Assembly (NCBI RefSeq): GCF_051014445.1
Contig: NC_135143.1
Location: forward strand, 7,068,001-7,132,000
From: Colletes latitarsis
Taxonomy: Eukaryota; Arthropoda; Insecta; Hymenoptera; Colletidae
DNA: 64,000 nt
Reading direction: 5' to 3'
Part shown: piece after piece, positions 1 through 11,362 of the stretch
Layout of the letters: every line of letters begins with the position of its first letter
How positions within the stretch are numbered: position 1 is the first letter of the stretch
The notes under the pieces: model-generated
Told to the model about the DNA's origin: nothing
Database searches by the model: none
The model's input: the letters and a program-made list of their open reading frames with translations, nothing else
Translations under genes and position numbers: made by a program

Positions 1-44
1 TTTCTTATAGTATATGTGCAATGAATTTTTTAATATTCACTTCT

Positions 45-1110
45 ATTCTTATTGTTTGTTTTCTGAGAAAAATATGTAGTCTGTCTTGCCTACCACGATC
101 AGTCCTTTGACCTGTTAGAGGATTTACATTTTTTTTGTAAAAAAGCAGATAAAATTTAATATCTAATTCTTATTAGCTTCCAATGAAGCTAATAAAACAG
201 TTAAACTTTACACGCGTGCAGTTCCAACACTACTAGTGTTTTCTCCATAATTGAGCTACTGTTCGAAGTGGCAAGAGCTCCCCTTTAAAATAATTTTGTT
301 TCATGTTGATCTGATTTTCCGTTTTGGAAATATTGTAATTTAAATGAAAGGATAATTTTTTAAATTCCACTCTCCGGCCTACAAGAGACTATTAATACGT
401 AGTAAAAATACTAAAGCTTTAGACGCGTACAGTTCTGAAACCATTCATGTTTTCTGCATAATTAAGTCATCGTTAGAAGCGGCAAAGCTTCCTCTTTAAA
501 ATGGTTTTTCGTTTATGTCGATCCGACTTTCCGTTTTCGAGATATCGCAATTTATATAAAGTGGTATTTTTCTTAATTTAACTATCTCTGTCTCCGTCTG
601 ACGCGTCGCGTCGGGCCTCTCTCTCGCACATGAGTCGAGACAGTCGTGACCAGGAAGTCGTAGTATTTCCAAGAATTTACTACGCACTGCTTACTACCTA
701 CGCGCAAAGTCATTCACCTCGCGTCAATGAACGTAAACAAACGCTTCGGATCCTCGTATCTCCGGAACTAGCCGCCGCATCGACTTGAAACAAAAATCGC
801 TATATCTCCGGAACTAATTACGCTATCGGCTTGTTTGAACGCTCGTTTTAAAGGGCATTCCATCCCCTATCCAATGAATATATCACCTATTATAATTTAT
901 GCCATCTTCTATGTTTATTTTCATACTTACTTTGACGTTACATACCCAAAGTAGTTTCAGCACTTCCCATTGATCATACGACTGATGTGGGATAAAACTG
1001 AATTATAAATTTTTATTCAATTGAAAATGAATCTAAATTTAAGTACAGGATATTTGCATAATTACTAGCCAGCATTTTTTTGTAAGTAATTGTTTCCTCC
1101 GGAATTAACT
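45..1110 (+). repeat. Left arm of a ~60-kb-spaced long inverted repeat
   Basis: Read in order, this segment matches the reverse complement of 60715-61475. Shared landmarks include TTTTCTGAGAAAAATATG near 60, the stretch around 505-560 containing TTTCCGTTTT, the CCTGGTCA/TGACCAGG region near 645, CCTATCCAATGA near 868, and the stretch at 970-1110 around ATTACTAGCCAGCATTTTTT. The arms are clearly diverged, and the left arm is about 300 bp longer because part of it is duplicated. The likely source is two copies of one dispersed element in opposite orientation. The outer end cannot be defined because the window starts here. In both arms a frame reads SKFLEILRLPGHD on the strand of the right arm, but no known protein is recognised. 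Confidence 0.75.
199..580 (+). repeat. Imperfect tandem duplication inside the left arm, unit ~211 bp
   Basis: CACGCGTGCAGTTC near 211 recurs as GACGCGTACAGTTC near 422. The block TGATCTGATTTTCCGTTTT near 308 recurs as CGATCCGACTTTCCGTTTT near 519. Both offsets are 211 bp. The right arm at 61 kb seems to carry only one copy, so the duplication arose in the left copy after the two dispersed. Confidence 0.7.
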
Positions 1111-1480
1111 GTCAGTGTGTACCTACTATACATACTCTTTGCTCTACCGTGCTTGGATTAAAAAAATAATAGTTCATATTTTTGAAACTAGAGCCAAAAA
1201 TATTTTTCTTTATAATGCCCTATCTCAGTTGACATAGTAAACCAGAGGAAAATGTTTAATTATAAAAAATACAAATTATTATAAAGAAGTTGTTGACCAG
1301 TGCTATTCTTCCAAATATACATCTATTTCTTAATTCCTATGTGAGTGGTTTTGAGTAGTTTCAAATAAACAAATATCCTACTGGGGAATGATTCTGTAGT
1401 TTACAATAATTTCGTACCGAAAATAACTTTTTCATCCGAGCCGAATAAGTTCTGTTTCCCACCTCGGTGCCTGTCATCGT
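1111..1480. other. AT-rich spacer, nothing identified
   Basis: AT-rich DNA between the inverted-repeat arm and the GC-rich island. No frame, repeat partner or motif was recognised. Confidence 0.5.
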
Positions 1481-2480
1481 GGACAAGAGAGGGAGGCCTC
1501 GACAGCCCCAACAAACCTCGACGAATTAGCCGTTATTAGGGCTTTATAGATAACCTAAGCCAGAAGAAGGTATCGACGGGGGCGTCGTCGGGTTTCCTCA
1601 CTTTGTCTTCCGTCTTTCCTGCGGCCGTGGTGTGCGGACCGGATGATATAGCGCGTGAAATTTGTCGCCATTGTGCTACGGCAGAACTACGCGAGGGTAA
1701 TACGGCACTGCCGCTAACTAGCCCTTGTTATAACGCCGTTCGTTCGTTGTTCGTCGTTCGTCGTTCGCCGACTGTCACCGCCTCCTGCCCGCCGCCCTCG
1801 AACCGCGCACAGTGTTTCATTTTGACGGGCCAGCCGGTCGGCAGTGCCGAGTCGTCGAAACTATAACAGCTCTAAATGCCCTACGCTCCATGGATTTCGC
1901 CGAAATCCGGTAATTACCTCCATTCTCGTCAAGTGAGGAAGAGGCAGGGGCCGAGAGGGTGAGTGGAATTACTCGAGATCGGCGAAGCTTTTGCCGGGCG
2001 CAGTCCGAATTTCACTGAACGAGCAATTTTCTATCGCGTCGCGCCGACGCTCTTCAATGTGCGCCGCGTACACGCACTACCTATACTTTTGTGCTCCTGC
2101 GCTTTCTCTTTTTTCTCTCCCTCTCCCTCCCCCCCCAACCCACTCCCCACCCGCGCTTCCCCTACACGGTCACCGTCTACCCCTCGTCCCAACGTAGTTT
2201 CCTTTTTGTTCGTCGCTCGTCCGTTTTGCAAGCGGCCCCGTGTGTGCGCGAGTCCGGAAGCCCGTTTACACTGTTGAGTATATCGTTCCCGCGATTCGAT
2301 GGAATCGTCCGACGCGCTCCCTTATGGCGAGCTACATTTTTTTCCTTCGGCCTTTGTTCCTCTTTTTTGGCGGTCACGTTACCGCGCGACACACTGATTG
2401 TATTGAAAATATCGTGTCGTTGGGGGTTTTGATTCTTTGCCCCTGCAGGTTAAAACGAAAGGGAGGATAAGTGATCTGTA
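1481..2480. other. GC/CpG-rich island with pyrimidine-rich core
   Basis: Base composition changes abruptly to GC-rich with many CpG. It includes repeated TTCGTCGTTCG words near 1738-1770 and a C/T-rich tract at about 2090-2200. Several overlapping frames of 60-113 codons are open on both strands (for example 1603-1866, 1963-2277 and 2091-2432 plus; 2177-2392 minus), as expected of GC-rich DNA. None shows a domain or is clearly favoured. A promoter with untranslated first exon or a conserved regulatory island are both possible, and the sequence alone does not decide. Confidence 0.4.
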
Positions 2481-3750
2481 ATGGACGATCGAAGATTCAC
2501 CCCCGATGGTCGACGATTTTTTTAACGATTGTTGTTCTCAACAAAAGTTTGTTTTTAGATGAAACGTCGAGATTTTTATAATGGAGAACTGCAGGTATTT
2601 TCTAAATTTCTTAACCCTGATGCTTTTTTTTATTCGATTGTACAAGATAGTCTGTTGGGTTCTGTTATCATTATAGCTTGTATTCTTAAAATTATAGAAT
2701 TCGTATGCAAACATATAGAAACACCTTCGCTGCGGTGTGGAAACTCGTGAGAATCTTAGGAGGACAAAAAAGGAAAGGAGGGTGCACAAAAATTATTTTT
2801 GTACCACTCCGCTTGAGAAAAGGAAATACAAAAAATAATTATAATATTCCGGGTAGGATATCCTGTAACGAGTAAAAATATTCTATTGAATGTAAATACT
2901 GATCAAATCAAAGTTATGCGATTTACAAAGAAAGAAAATTCTGGAAACCCTAATCGACGAGAACGCATAAAATTTACAATAAAAACGAATAAGTTTAAAT
3001 CATAGGACACTCTACTATAATAAAAAGGAATATAGTATGACGAGTAAAGTGGTATTATGGTTCACATTAAATAACCAAGGCCCATCAGTTCCTATGTTTC
3101 CACAGATGTTACCCTGAATATTGTTCCCTGTTTTTGATATCTCGCACTGCGTATTTCGTGCACCTTACTCCATACTCCTGCCACCTGAAACGTCATAGCT
3201 GTAAATCTTTACCTTCAAAATACAAACATCCAACGATAAAATAACCGTAAACAATTTAGAAGAACTTTTAAGTCACGTTAGATCAATATTTTAGTTTTTT
3301 AAACGTGTAACATAACATGCTGACAATTGAGTCCCTTGGCTTATAAGTGCATAAGTCCAACATTATTAAAAATACGTTTCTTATGGAAGTAGAAAGTATT
3401 AAGAATATTTGTTTGAATTGTCAACCTATTTTGCGTGTATTTAGTGTTTTCTTTGTATAAAATACAAATCAATTTTCTATTATAAGTGACGTGACTGAAA
3501 AATATGTAGAATAGTGACTTAAGTCCAGTTTTCATAATATGATGATTATTTCACGAATAGAGATAACTCATATTTATATTCACTATTGCATTTAACTCTT
3601 TAGTATCGTATTATGTAGCAATGGACAACATAATCTTAAATCTCAGAAAAGGTGAAAAAGAGTGAGAAATAGTGATGGTTGAACTAAAAAGATTACAAGA
3701 AAATTACGTACCTAAACCGAAGTAGCAATATATGTGGTTCTGTGATGATA
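2481..3750. other. AT-rich non-coding stretch
   Basis: Long A and T runs with only short open frames (83 codons at 2538-2789 minus, 64 at 3341-3535 minus) and no recognisable protein. No repeat partner was noticed. Confidence 0.5.
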
Positions 3751-3817
3751 CTTTCCGCACTCGCTAGCAGAGGGCTACGCTCTCTCACAAGTACTCGATC
3801 GATCACTTATTCCTATA
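3751..3817 (+). repeat. Short dispersed repeat, copy 1 (abuts element E1)
   Basis: The block with CGCACTCGCTAGCAGAGGGC and CTCTCACAAGTACTCGA recurs at 10248-10325 and 45121-45198. Here it runs directly into the left end of the family E element at 3818. Probably part of a small dispersed repeat of unknown class. Confidence 0.6.
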
Positions 3818-4858
3818 CAGGGTGTTCGGCCACCCCTGGGAAAAATTTTAATGGGGGATTCTAGAGGCCAAAATAAAACGAAAATCAGGAATACCAATTT
3901 GTTAATGACGGCTTTCTTAAACAGTTATTAACGTTTACAGTTCCGGCCGTACTGAAATTTTTTCTCGAAATTGCGCAAGATTTCGGGGATATGTCTATTC
4001 ACCAAAAATTATTGTAATTGACCCCCGCAACCGAAAATAATTTTTCCAAAACGATTTGAAATTTTTTTTTTCCGTCAAAAAAATTCACACATTCTCGAAT
4101 TTTTTTCTAGAAACTGAGTAGGATTTCGGGGGTATGTCTGTTGATCAAAAATGATTGTAATTGACCACCACAAGCAGAAATAATTTTTTTAGCACGATTT
4201 GAAACTTTTCATTTTCGTCGAAAAATTTAGGCACCTACCCCCTTGTCGATTTTTCTTAAAAATTCCTTTTTCATTTTTAGTAATTTTGTTTGAAGCCCTA
4301 CAGAAAAGTTGTCTAATACTTTTTTGTAGGTACCCATGAGCTCTACTTCAGAAAAAAGTTTCATTGAAATATATTCACAATTGTAAGAGTTATGGCTGTT
4401 TGAATATTGGACCATTTTTATGGTGTTTTTCTCATTTTGCGAGGTCAAGGACCAACTTTTCGAGTATTTTTGCGATTTGTACATATTCCCCGCCAAAATA
4501 CGCGTAGTTTGCTTTTTTAAACATTAAAATCGTCCAATCCGTGCAGAAGTTATGACGTTTTAAAGATTCACATGAAAATTCGGGCAGACATATCTGGCCA
4601 GAAATTATATTTTCGGTAAGGAATTTTTTTCTCGAAACTGAGTAGGATTTCGAGGGTATGTGTAATGACCAAAAATGATTGCACTTGACTCCCGCAACCG
4701 AAAATAATTTTTCCAGAACGATTTGAAATTTTTGAATTTAATTGTTAATAACTTTTTAACGAAGCCTCCATCAACAAATTGGTATTCTTGATTTTCGTCC
4801 TATTTGGGCCTCTAGAATCCTCTATTAAAATTTTTCCTAGGGGTGGCCGAACACCCTG
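3818..4858 (-). mobile_element. Family E TIR element, copy E1 (~1.04 kb)
   Basis: The element starts CAGGGTGTTCGGCC and ends GGCCGAACACCCTG, with TA on both sides. The terminal inverted repeats are more than 100 bp and share TTTTAATGG, GATTCTAGAGGCC and ACGAAAATC. The interior holds three copies of a module (near 3960, 4105 and 4625) containing AGGATTTCGGGGGTATGT and a purine-rich AACCGAAAATAATTTTT block, around a central segment whose minus strand is open for 89 codons (4227-4496). No transposase is present, so it is non-autonomous. It is the reverse of E2 and E5. Family name and superfamily are not recognised with certainty. Confidence 0.85.
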
Positions 4859-5516
4859 TATATGTACATTTCTCGATCGACTATAGAACGTCCTATCCTG
4901 GTTTCTAAGAAGAAGACCGTCATAAAGAGTAATTGAATAAAATTTTGTTGCATAAAGTAAGGAAACCATACGTAAAAACTCGATCCGGTTAAAATTGCCG
5001 AGAATTTTGAGAATATTACACAGTGCTTCGTTCGACCAGAGCTCTTTGTCCGCAAAAAGCATACCATGAGCACATCGGTTTCCTTTGAACGATAAGAATT
5101 TAGCATTCCGTCTTTCTTTCCAGTACGAAAGGAATTTCAAGCACAGTGGACAGTTCTTCAGGATGAAATTCAAGCTCCGTGTCCTTTGTAAAAGTTTAAC
5201 TCACTTGAGACAAAGTCTTGAAATGAATCAGACGCAAGTCGTTCCGAAGGAACGGGAAACGCCGGCCGGCGATCGCGAGAGAAAACGTAAAATAGATGAA
5301 AAAGATTCGGGGTCGATTTCAGTTAAAAATTCATGTCCAACGGGCTGTGCTTTACACGCAAGTTTTTAAAGCGGTCCGTACATTAGCACGTAAAGTACAA
5401 TTTTACGGTAAGTGGCCAGCTTTTGACAACCTCCGTTACGACAACTTTTTACGGCTTCCGTGACTAAAGCTTATAGTGTTTACTTTAAACTGCGAATCCC
5501 TTGACGTTGATGGTAA
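4859..5516. other. Unassigned stretch with weak open frames
   Basis: Contains a 94-codon plus-strand frame at 5085-5369 with a basic run (RERKRKIDEKDSG) and a minus-strand frame at 4837-5106. Neither matches a known family. A good splice-donor-like CGGTAAGT lies at 5406-5413. A gene model joining it to the frame at 5517-5705 fails because stop codons at 5367 and 5391 interrupt the same frame. Confidence 0.3.
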
Positions 5517-5705
5517 TGTGCAATCAGGAAAGTAGGAAGTTCCGAGTACGATTTTAATCGCGGTAGACAAGAACCAGCCGTAACAGTATTTTCGGTCGAC
5601 GGAATATTATCTTTGCACAACTTAATTCTAAGACGCATTAAAGAACTCGAAACAATCCAACGGGAAGCTGAGACGAAGTTAAAAAAAAATGCTACAGCAA
5701 CGTAG
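5517..5705 (+). CDS. Possible 3' coding segment, unknown protein (weak)
   Basis: The plus-strand frame is open for 62 codons from the stop at 5514 to TAG at 5703-5705 and has no ATG at its start. The translation looks protein-like: a mixed N-terminal part (SSEYDFNRGRQEPAV) is followed by a heptad-like charged stretch (ILRRIKELETIQREAETK) that could form a coiled coil, then KKNATAT and the stop. AATAAA occurs at 5726-5731, about 20 bp after the stop. If real it would be a terminal exon, with a possible acceptor CAG at 5525-5527, or the 3' end of a retrocopy. A chance frame is equally possible; the family is not recognised. Confidence 0.22.
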   Translation, partial: CAIRKVGSSEYDFNRGRQEPAVTVFSVDGILSLHNLILRRIKELETIQREAETKLKKNATAT

Positions 5706-5731
5706 AGGAGACTATGACTTTGTAAAATAAA

Positions 5732-7690
5732 TTATTTTGTGTAATTGATGTATTAATACTTGACTATGTTGTAGAAACTTTTTACGACCTTTCGTGTTCT
5801 GTTCTACTTGTTAACTGTGACATTTATTATTTTAATTTTCTTCGCTAAATCGCTAAAAAGGTTAATTTCATCTAGGTATTTACTGAAATTCGCTGCAGTA
5901 TTATTACTGTCGTCATTGTTATGATTCATCTACACATATCAAATCGAGATTACTGTCAAACTAAAATTTCTTTCTGTTCCTGGGAAAGTAGAACTCCTAT
6001 GCTTATGCAAAAGTAATTTGAGTAAAATTTTCAGTGAACACGCATTATTTCATAACTTTTTTCTTAGAATAGAAAAGTTACCAGTCAGCAAATTATTCGT
6101 TGAGCCTCCAGGCCCATCACACGCTACATTTTTCAAAAAATTCCACCATATGAAAGAAAGAATCGTATTTATCCGATTGTTAAGAATACTTAAGGAACCT
6201 TCGCATCGCGGAGTTTATGATACGGACGTGACTTCTCCGCTATTTTTGAGGATTAGGCCTTCGAGACATTTTTACTTGATAAATTACGTTACAGTCATCA
6301 AGGAAACTCCTAACTCCCCACGGGACTTGGAATCCTTGGAACTCTTCCTTGCCTCAATAGCGATTGACGTATCGTGAACCCGCGTTGGCGCACATCTGCA
6401 GACCATCGGGGTCTTGGGGGCTTTGGCTTTCCCCAAATTGTTTATAAAAAAGGCAACGTTCTCGCTCACTCTTGCATGGTGTACCTGGACACTGGACAGC
6501 AGGTTGGACCCTGCCAAGGTGACGACTTTGAGGATTGGCTTAACCAATCCTCCCGCCGGTTAACGCTACGCGTTTTCGTTACCTTGGTAGGGAAAGCCGA
6601 GCTTAGGTTAAGAATATTATTAAGTTTTTGGTTTAGATTCGTTTTTGATCGAGCCTTACACACTCGATTAGACTCTCCGCAAGACATTTCATACTCTTGT
6701 GTAACAAAAAGAGCAACGGGCTCTCTATCAAAAGCAATGGGCTTCAGTTATCGATATTTTCCCAAACATCAGTTTGGGTGGTACTTCGAGTACACGGTTA
6801 AGGGAACACAGCAAGGGGCTGTTGTAATACGCACGGTCCGCGCAGTGTATAGTACGTGGTCATAGTGCTTCGCTGTCGAAACACCGATAGCTAGGTCAAA
6901 CAAATCCCACTGGAGCAATCGTGTTACAATTTTCAGCCATAGCACAAAAGGGTTAATGGGTTCGTTCGATGAATGGCGATCCAGCTGTATTTTCGCAGAA
7001 CGTCTCGAGAAAATTGCAATCATTAAGAAAAGGGTGTCGCGCCTCGGGTCCATGGCTACACGCGATAATGATTAACACTCTTGTCGCATTAAGCAAGATA
7101 AATTTGACTAAACGCCAGTAATGGAAATTATTTCCGCATTTAAACGTCGTCGCAGCAGGATTCACGGTGAACAGGATGTAAAGATACAGGAGGCACCATA
7201 TTGCCTGGCACATCGCGAAAAAGCGGGATTTAATGCAGCAGATATTGTAGAGCGCGAGGGCGGACAATAAGATGTCGACAAAAGGAGAACAACCGGTGCG
7301 CGCGCGTTACGTGGGGTAGATCCTGAAGTCCTGAAAGAACAGCACGGTGACAGGACAATTTGCGCGCATAAATCACCGCCCTGTTTCTTTATATCGTTTA
7401 ATATGAATCTACCAAGCCTGTCCCGTTTCCTGTAACGCACGAGGCGTCGAAAACAACGGTTGTACCGAGATTGATTGCGAACTACGATTTCACTCGAATG
7501 CGAAATCGCGACGAACTTGGGCCATCAAAGCGGCCCGTTTCTTCGTTCGCTCCGTTCGTCAACCGTTCGAAAGGTTATACAAGACGACACCGTAATATTT
7601 AACACCACACAACCCTTACGTTAATCATCGAGTCGATACAAATTATTTGGACACTGGATATATTAGTTACTCCCACTCGTATTCATACGA
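5732..7690. other. Mixed-composition stretch, no identified gene
   Basis: The largest open frames are 6018-6377 (119 codons) and 6374-6865 (163 codons), both plus. Neither shows a domain, transmembrane pattern or repeat, and shorter minus-strand frames overlap them. 6360-7560 is richer in GC than the surroundings. The 163-codon frame is long for chance but unsupported by anything else, so it is not called as a gene. Confidence 0.3.
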
Positions 7691-7915
7691 GTTAAAGACT
7701 TACTTTTTAGGTTGTCCACTGCTGCATCAATTTAGAACAAATTGGAGAATCGATATGTGTTAAGGTTTACGTTATTTATACATAGTTACTCCCATTTGTA
7801 TTCGTAACACTACAATGGTCCTTCACTATAAATGAAAAGAAATTTTCTTATGAATTTTTCCAATTCATTTTTACCAAATGTTGTTTTCATTACACCGTGT
7901 TATTTCTATTTACAA
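7691..7915 (+). repeat. Dispersed repeat F, copy 1 (inverted copy at 42168-42394)
   Basis: The block from TTTTTAGGTTGT through GGAGAATCGATATGTGTTAA and ATACATAGTTACTC to TTACACCGTGTTA matches the reverse complement of 42168-42394 over about 225 bp with scattered differences and small indels. Neither copy has an open frame. Probably a short non-autonomous element of unknown class. Confidence 0.75.
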
Positions 7916-8781
7916 TGTTATTTTTTTTTAATATTAACGAGTAATGTTTGAACACAAAACTAATAAAGAGGTATAAATAAAAACAGTACCTTTCATTATG
8001 GAACATCATAGATGTAATGTTTATTCTTTTTTAAAGTTATCACAGTATGATGTCCAAAAATATATCTAAAAATATATAAATTTTTCTTACAGGAAACATG
8101 TAATAAGAATCTGTTTTTGAAAATTGTACTTATTAGATATGATAATTATTATACATTAAGATTTACTTTAATTTTTACTATACTAATTTATTTCACCAAG
8201 TTATACTAACAGTTTGCTTATATCTATTTATAACTATGCTACGCGTATTTGTACTTATATTTAACATTTAACCACTTCTACTTTAAGATTTGCGCTTGTT
8301 ATGCTAATTGCACTTACGTATTGTTTTGATAAAATAACAGTAGTCTTTGGTACGGCAGTTTATGTTTTAATTTGAATGGTTTGTTATATTTTCTAGTATT
8401 TTATTTTAATTATATAATTTTTATGTATAAAATTCTTATGCTATTTTATCTGCATAGTTTGATATTAGTGGAAGTTATGAATGCTCATGTAAGTCTGGTA
8501 TAAGTCTCAAATATTTATCTTGGAATAATTACAGTGGTTTTTTGTTAGTTGGAGCTACTGTACACCAAACGGGTACAGCATACATCAATATTGGTCGTAG
8601 AATAACTGTTCAATTTTTTGTTTTTGACCTGTCCTATTGTTTACTGGTGATAGCCTAGTGTTATATACTGTTATTGGTATAAATATTTGACTGTGTTTTT
8701 GCTTTTCCATTTATTTATTTATTTTCCATTTATCATAGCATTTCTCTAGACTATTTATGTGTATTTGAATTTGCTTTGCTG
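7916..8781. other. AT-rich spacer, nothing identified
   Basis: Very AT-rich, with no sizeable open frame and no repeat partner noticed. It leads into the reverse transcriptase relic. Confidence 0.5.
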
Positions 8782-9012
8782 CTACTTTGCAATTTTAGTT
8801 TTCATAAATTTTGATATATCGTCAAGATATGTTTTAAATATCTGGGATCCTAATACAGATCCTTGGGGAACATCTGCTCTAATCTGCTTTTTGTTGCAAC
8901 TAGCATTGCTAAATATTACATTAAAGTTTCTTTCTACCATATATGAATAAATCAATTGTACTAAGTTGAGTAGGCAATTTTGCATTATCATCCTTAATAG
9001 ACATAAGACCAT
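8782..9012 (-). pseudogene. Jockey-like non-LTR retrotransposon reverse transcriptase fragment
   Basis: The 76-codon minus-strand frame contains the reverse transcriptase motif VPQGSVLG at residues 48-55, followed by QIFKTYLDDI. It is preceded by LIYSYMVERNFNVIFSN, the usual palm-region pattern of jockey-type elements just upstream of that motif. A full RT domain is several hundred residues; here only about 70 remain. The catalytic FADD segment that should follow within a short distance is absent, because the frame ends in a stop at about 8782. The ATG is arbitrary. Interpreted as a truncated, inactive retrotransposon copy. The motif assignment is firm; the clade is a judgement from the motif context. 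Confidence 0.8.
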
Positions 9013-10247
9013 CTATATGTCTAATAATAATAGTAAGTCTAATAGACAATGACTATTTTCAAAGCATGATTATTTTTAGGAATCTGAGCATAAACTTTTG
9101 CAAATATATTTTTAAAAGTATGTCCTTCAAGAGAATCAAAAAAAAAAGTTAATGTATTAAATACATAATTCACAATCGACGATAAAAACATCATTATATT
9201 AAATCTTCTATGGTTTTGAACATTTTCCTCCTAATCACAGCATTCGGGCTTCTCCATTTTATTACACCACGTAGCCGATTTTATTTCGTTTCTAATTTCA
9301 AAATCTGTTTCTACTTCACTAGTGAATTCGACGTGGTCTAAAAATTTTTACCGAAATTACACTTTTTGTCGAACGCCGCAACGAAATAACGAACTAAGGC
9401 GAAACGAGCGCCGCGACGCCCCGGCAACGTGAAAAGCGCGGGACTCGTGGAGAATCTGATATTTTCTGTGTGTTACGTCACGAGCATAGACTTTATAATA
9501 AGGCGGACCCGTAGCGACGCTGCATTCGGCTCACGTTTACATTTATCCTTTTTGCGAAATGAGTGATAATTCGTCGAAATCCAATTACGGGGTTGGTCCG
9601 GCGTGAAAGGCGCCGAAGTTGGCCGCAACGGACAGCACACAGCGGAGCGGTTGCGCAGCGCGTTTTCGAAATTTGATTATGACGTACTGGACGTGCACGA
9701 AGAACCCGGGTGCCGTGCTGTACATAAATGATACGAATCGTAAACGCACGTTTGAACCGGGGCGAAAAAATGAGAGCAGAGGTCACGCGTTACACTTGGC
9801 TCGGGTATTATCAACTGGAGGACGCCATTTTTTAGACAAACATGTCACGCGTTATTGTAATCGCGCGATCTGTAATGGATAGTATTATTCAGAGTATAAA
9901 CACGGGAAGATAGACTTGTTGAACTTTCTTTATTAACAATATAATACCAGTGGATTTTCACGTAAACAGTAATATATAATACTTTAATTGACACGAAGTT
10001 TCTTTACGGCACAAACGGAACGAACTGGTATGAATGACAAAATAGTTAATGAGAAACAAAAACCGCAATATTGCAGATCGATAATTTCGACGTCACTTCG
10101 CGTGCCTCTATTCCACACACACAAAACATTCATTCATTCAGATATCGTTGTCCTCCAACAAGACTTTTACGACTTATGCTATTTATCCAAGGTGACCCAT
10201 ATTCTGTCTTTGTCATCAGAGAATTTATGAATTATTTACTTTGCGTC
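9013..10247. other. Unassigned stretch with a GC-rich patch
   Basis: 9013-9360 is AT-rich. 9370-9880 is GC- and CpG-rich with opposed frames of 87 and 97 codons that have no recognisable domain. 9890-10247 is AT-rich again. Confidence 0.35.
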
Positions 10248-10325
10248 GACAGTTCTCGCGCTTGCCTACAGAGGACTACGTACTTGTCTCTCTCGCAAGT
10301 ACTCGACTGACCTCCTATGCGTATA
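10248..10325 (+). repeat. Short dispersed repeat, copy 2 (abuts element E2)
   Basis: Contains AGTTCTCGCGCTTGCC, CAGAGGACTACG and CTCTCGCAAGTACTCGAC, matching 3751-3817 and 45121-45198. As at E1, it ends exactly where a family E element begins. Confidence 0.6.
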
Positions 10326-11362
10326 CAGTTCGGCCACTCCTGGGAAAAATTTTAATGGGAGATTCTAGAGGCCAAAATAAGACGTAAAGCAAGAATATCA
10401 ATTTCTTGATTGAGGCTTCGTTAAAAAGTTATTAAAAAATTAAATTAAAAAATTTCTAATCATTCTGGAAAAATTATTCTCAGTTGTGGAGGTCAATTAC
10501 AGTCATTTTTGGTGAATAGACATACCCTCGAATTGCTAACCATTTTCGAGAAAAAAATTGCTTACTGAAAATATAATTTCAGGCCAGAAATGTCTGTTCA
10601 AAATTGCATGCATATCTTTAAAACATCATAACTCCTGAACGAATTGGAGGATTTTAATGTTTCAAAATGCAAACTACGCGTATTTTAATGGAGAAAATGT
10701 AAAAATTCCAAGAATGTTGAAAAAATTGTTCCTTAACCCCGTAAAGTGAGAAAAATCCCATAAAAATGGTTCAATTTTCAAACGACCATAAGTCCTATAA
10801 TAGTGAATCTATCTCATTGAAATTTAGTGGTGAACTAAAGCTGATGGGTTTCTACAAAAAAGTATGATGCAACTTTTCGGTAGAACGTCAAACAAAATTG
10901 CTAAAAAAAAAAAACAAATTTTTAAGAAAAATCGTCAGGCGTTAGCTGTCCAAATTTTTTGGCGAAAAAGAAATTTCAAATTCTTCTGGAAAAATTATTT
11001 TTGGTTACAAGGATCAATTACAATCATTTTTCTTCAATAGGCATACCCCCGAAATCCTATCCAGTGTCGAGAAAAAAATTAATTACTGAAAATATATTGT
11101 CTGACCAGACGTACACCTATTCCCCTGAAATTTTCGGCGAAATTAAAAAATTTCAAATCGTTCCTAAAAAATTATTTTTGGTTGCGGGTGTCAATTCTCA
11201 TCATTTTTGGTGAATAGACATACCCTCGAAATCCTACGCAGTTTCGAGAAAAAAATTCCTTACCGAAAATATAGTCTTATGCGTATGTTTAAAAAATCAT
11301 AACTTCTGGACGGATTAAACGATTTTGATGATTCGAAATTCAAGCAATGCGTATTGATGGAG
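10326..11362 (+). mobile_element. Family E element, copy E2, right end missing
   Basis: The left end is damaged: CAG is followed directly by TTCGGCC, with GGTG lost. The rest of the left TIR, the modules and the central segment follow in the same orientation as E5. Matching stops at about 11362 inside the segment shared with E5 (GCGTATT-GATGG), so the right TIR and probably the right-hand modules are deleted or rearranged. The interior frame that is open in E1, E4, E5 and E6 is broken here. An immobile relic. Confidence 0.75.

Noticed and set aside
1603..2432. Frames in the first GC-rich island as coding exons.
   Set aside because: Several phases on both strands are open together, and the serine/proline-rich reading follows from the C/T-rich composition.
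6374..6865. 163-codon plus frame as a gene.
   Set aside because: No recognisable motif, minus-strand frames overlap, and no splice or poly(A) context supports it. Left as unassigned.
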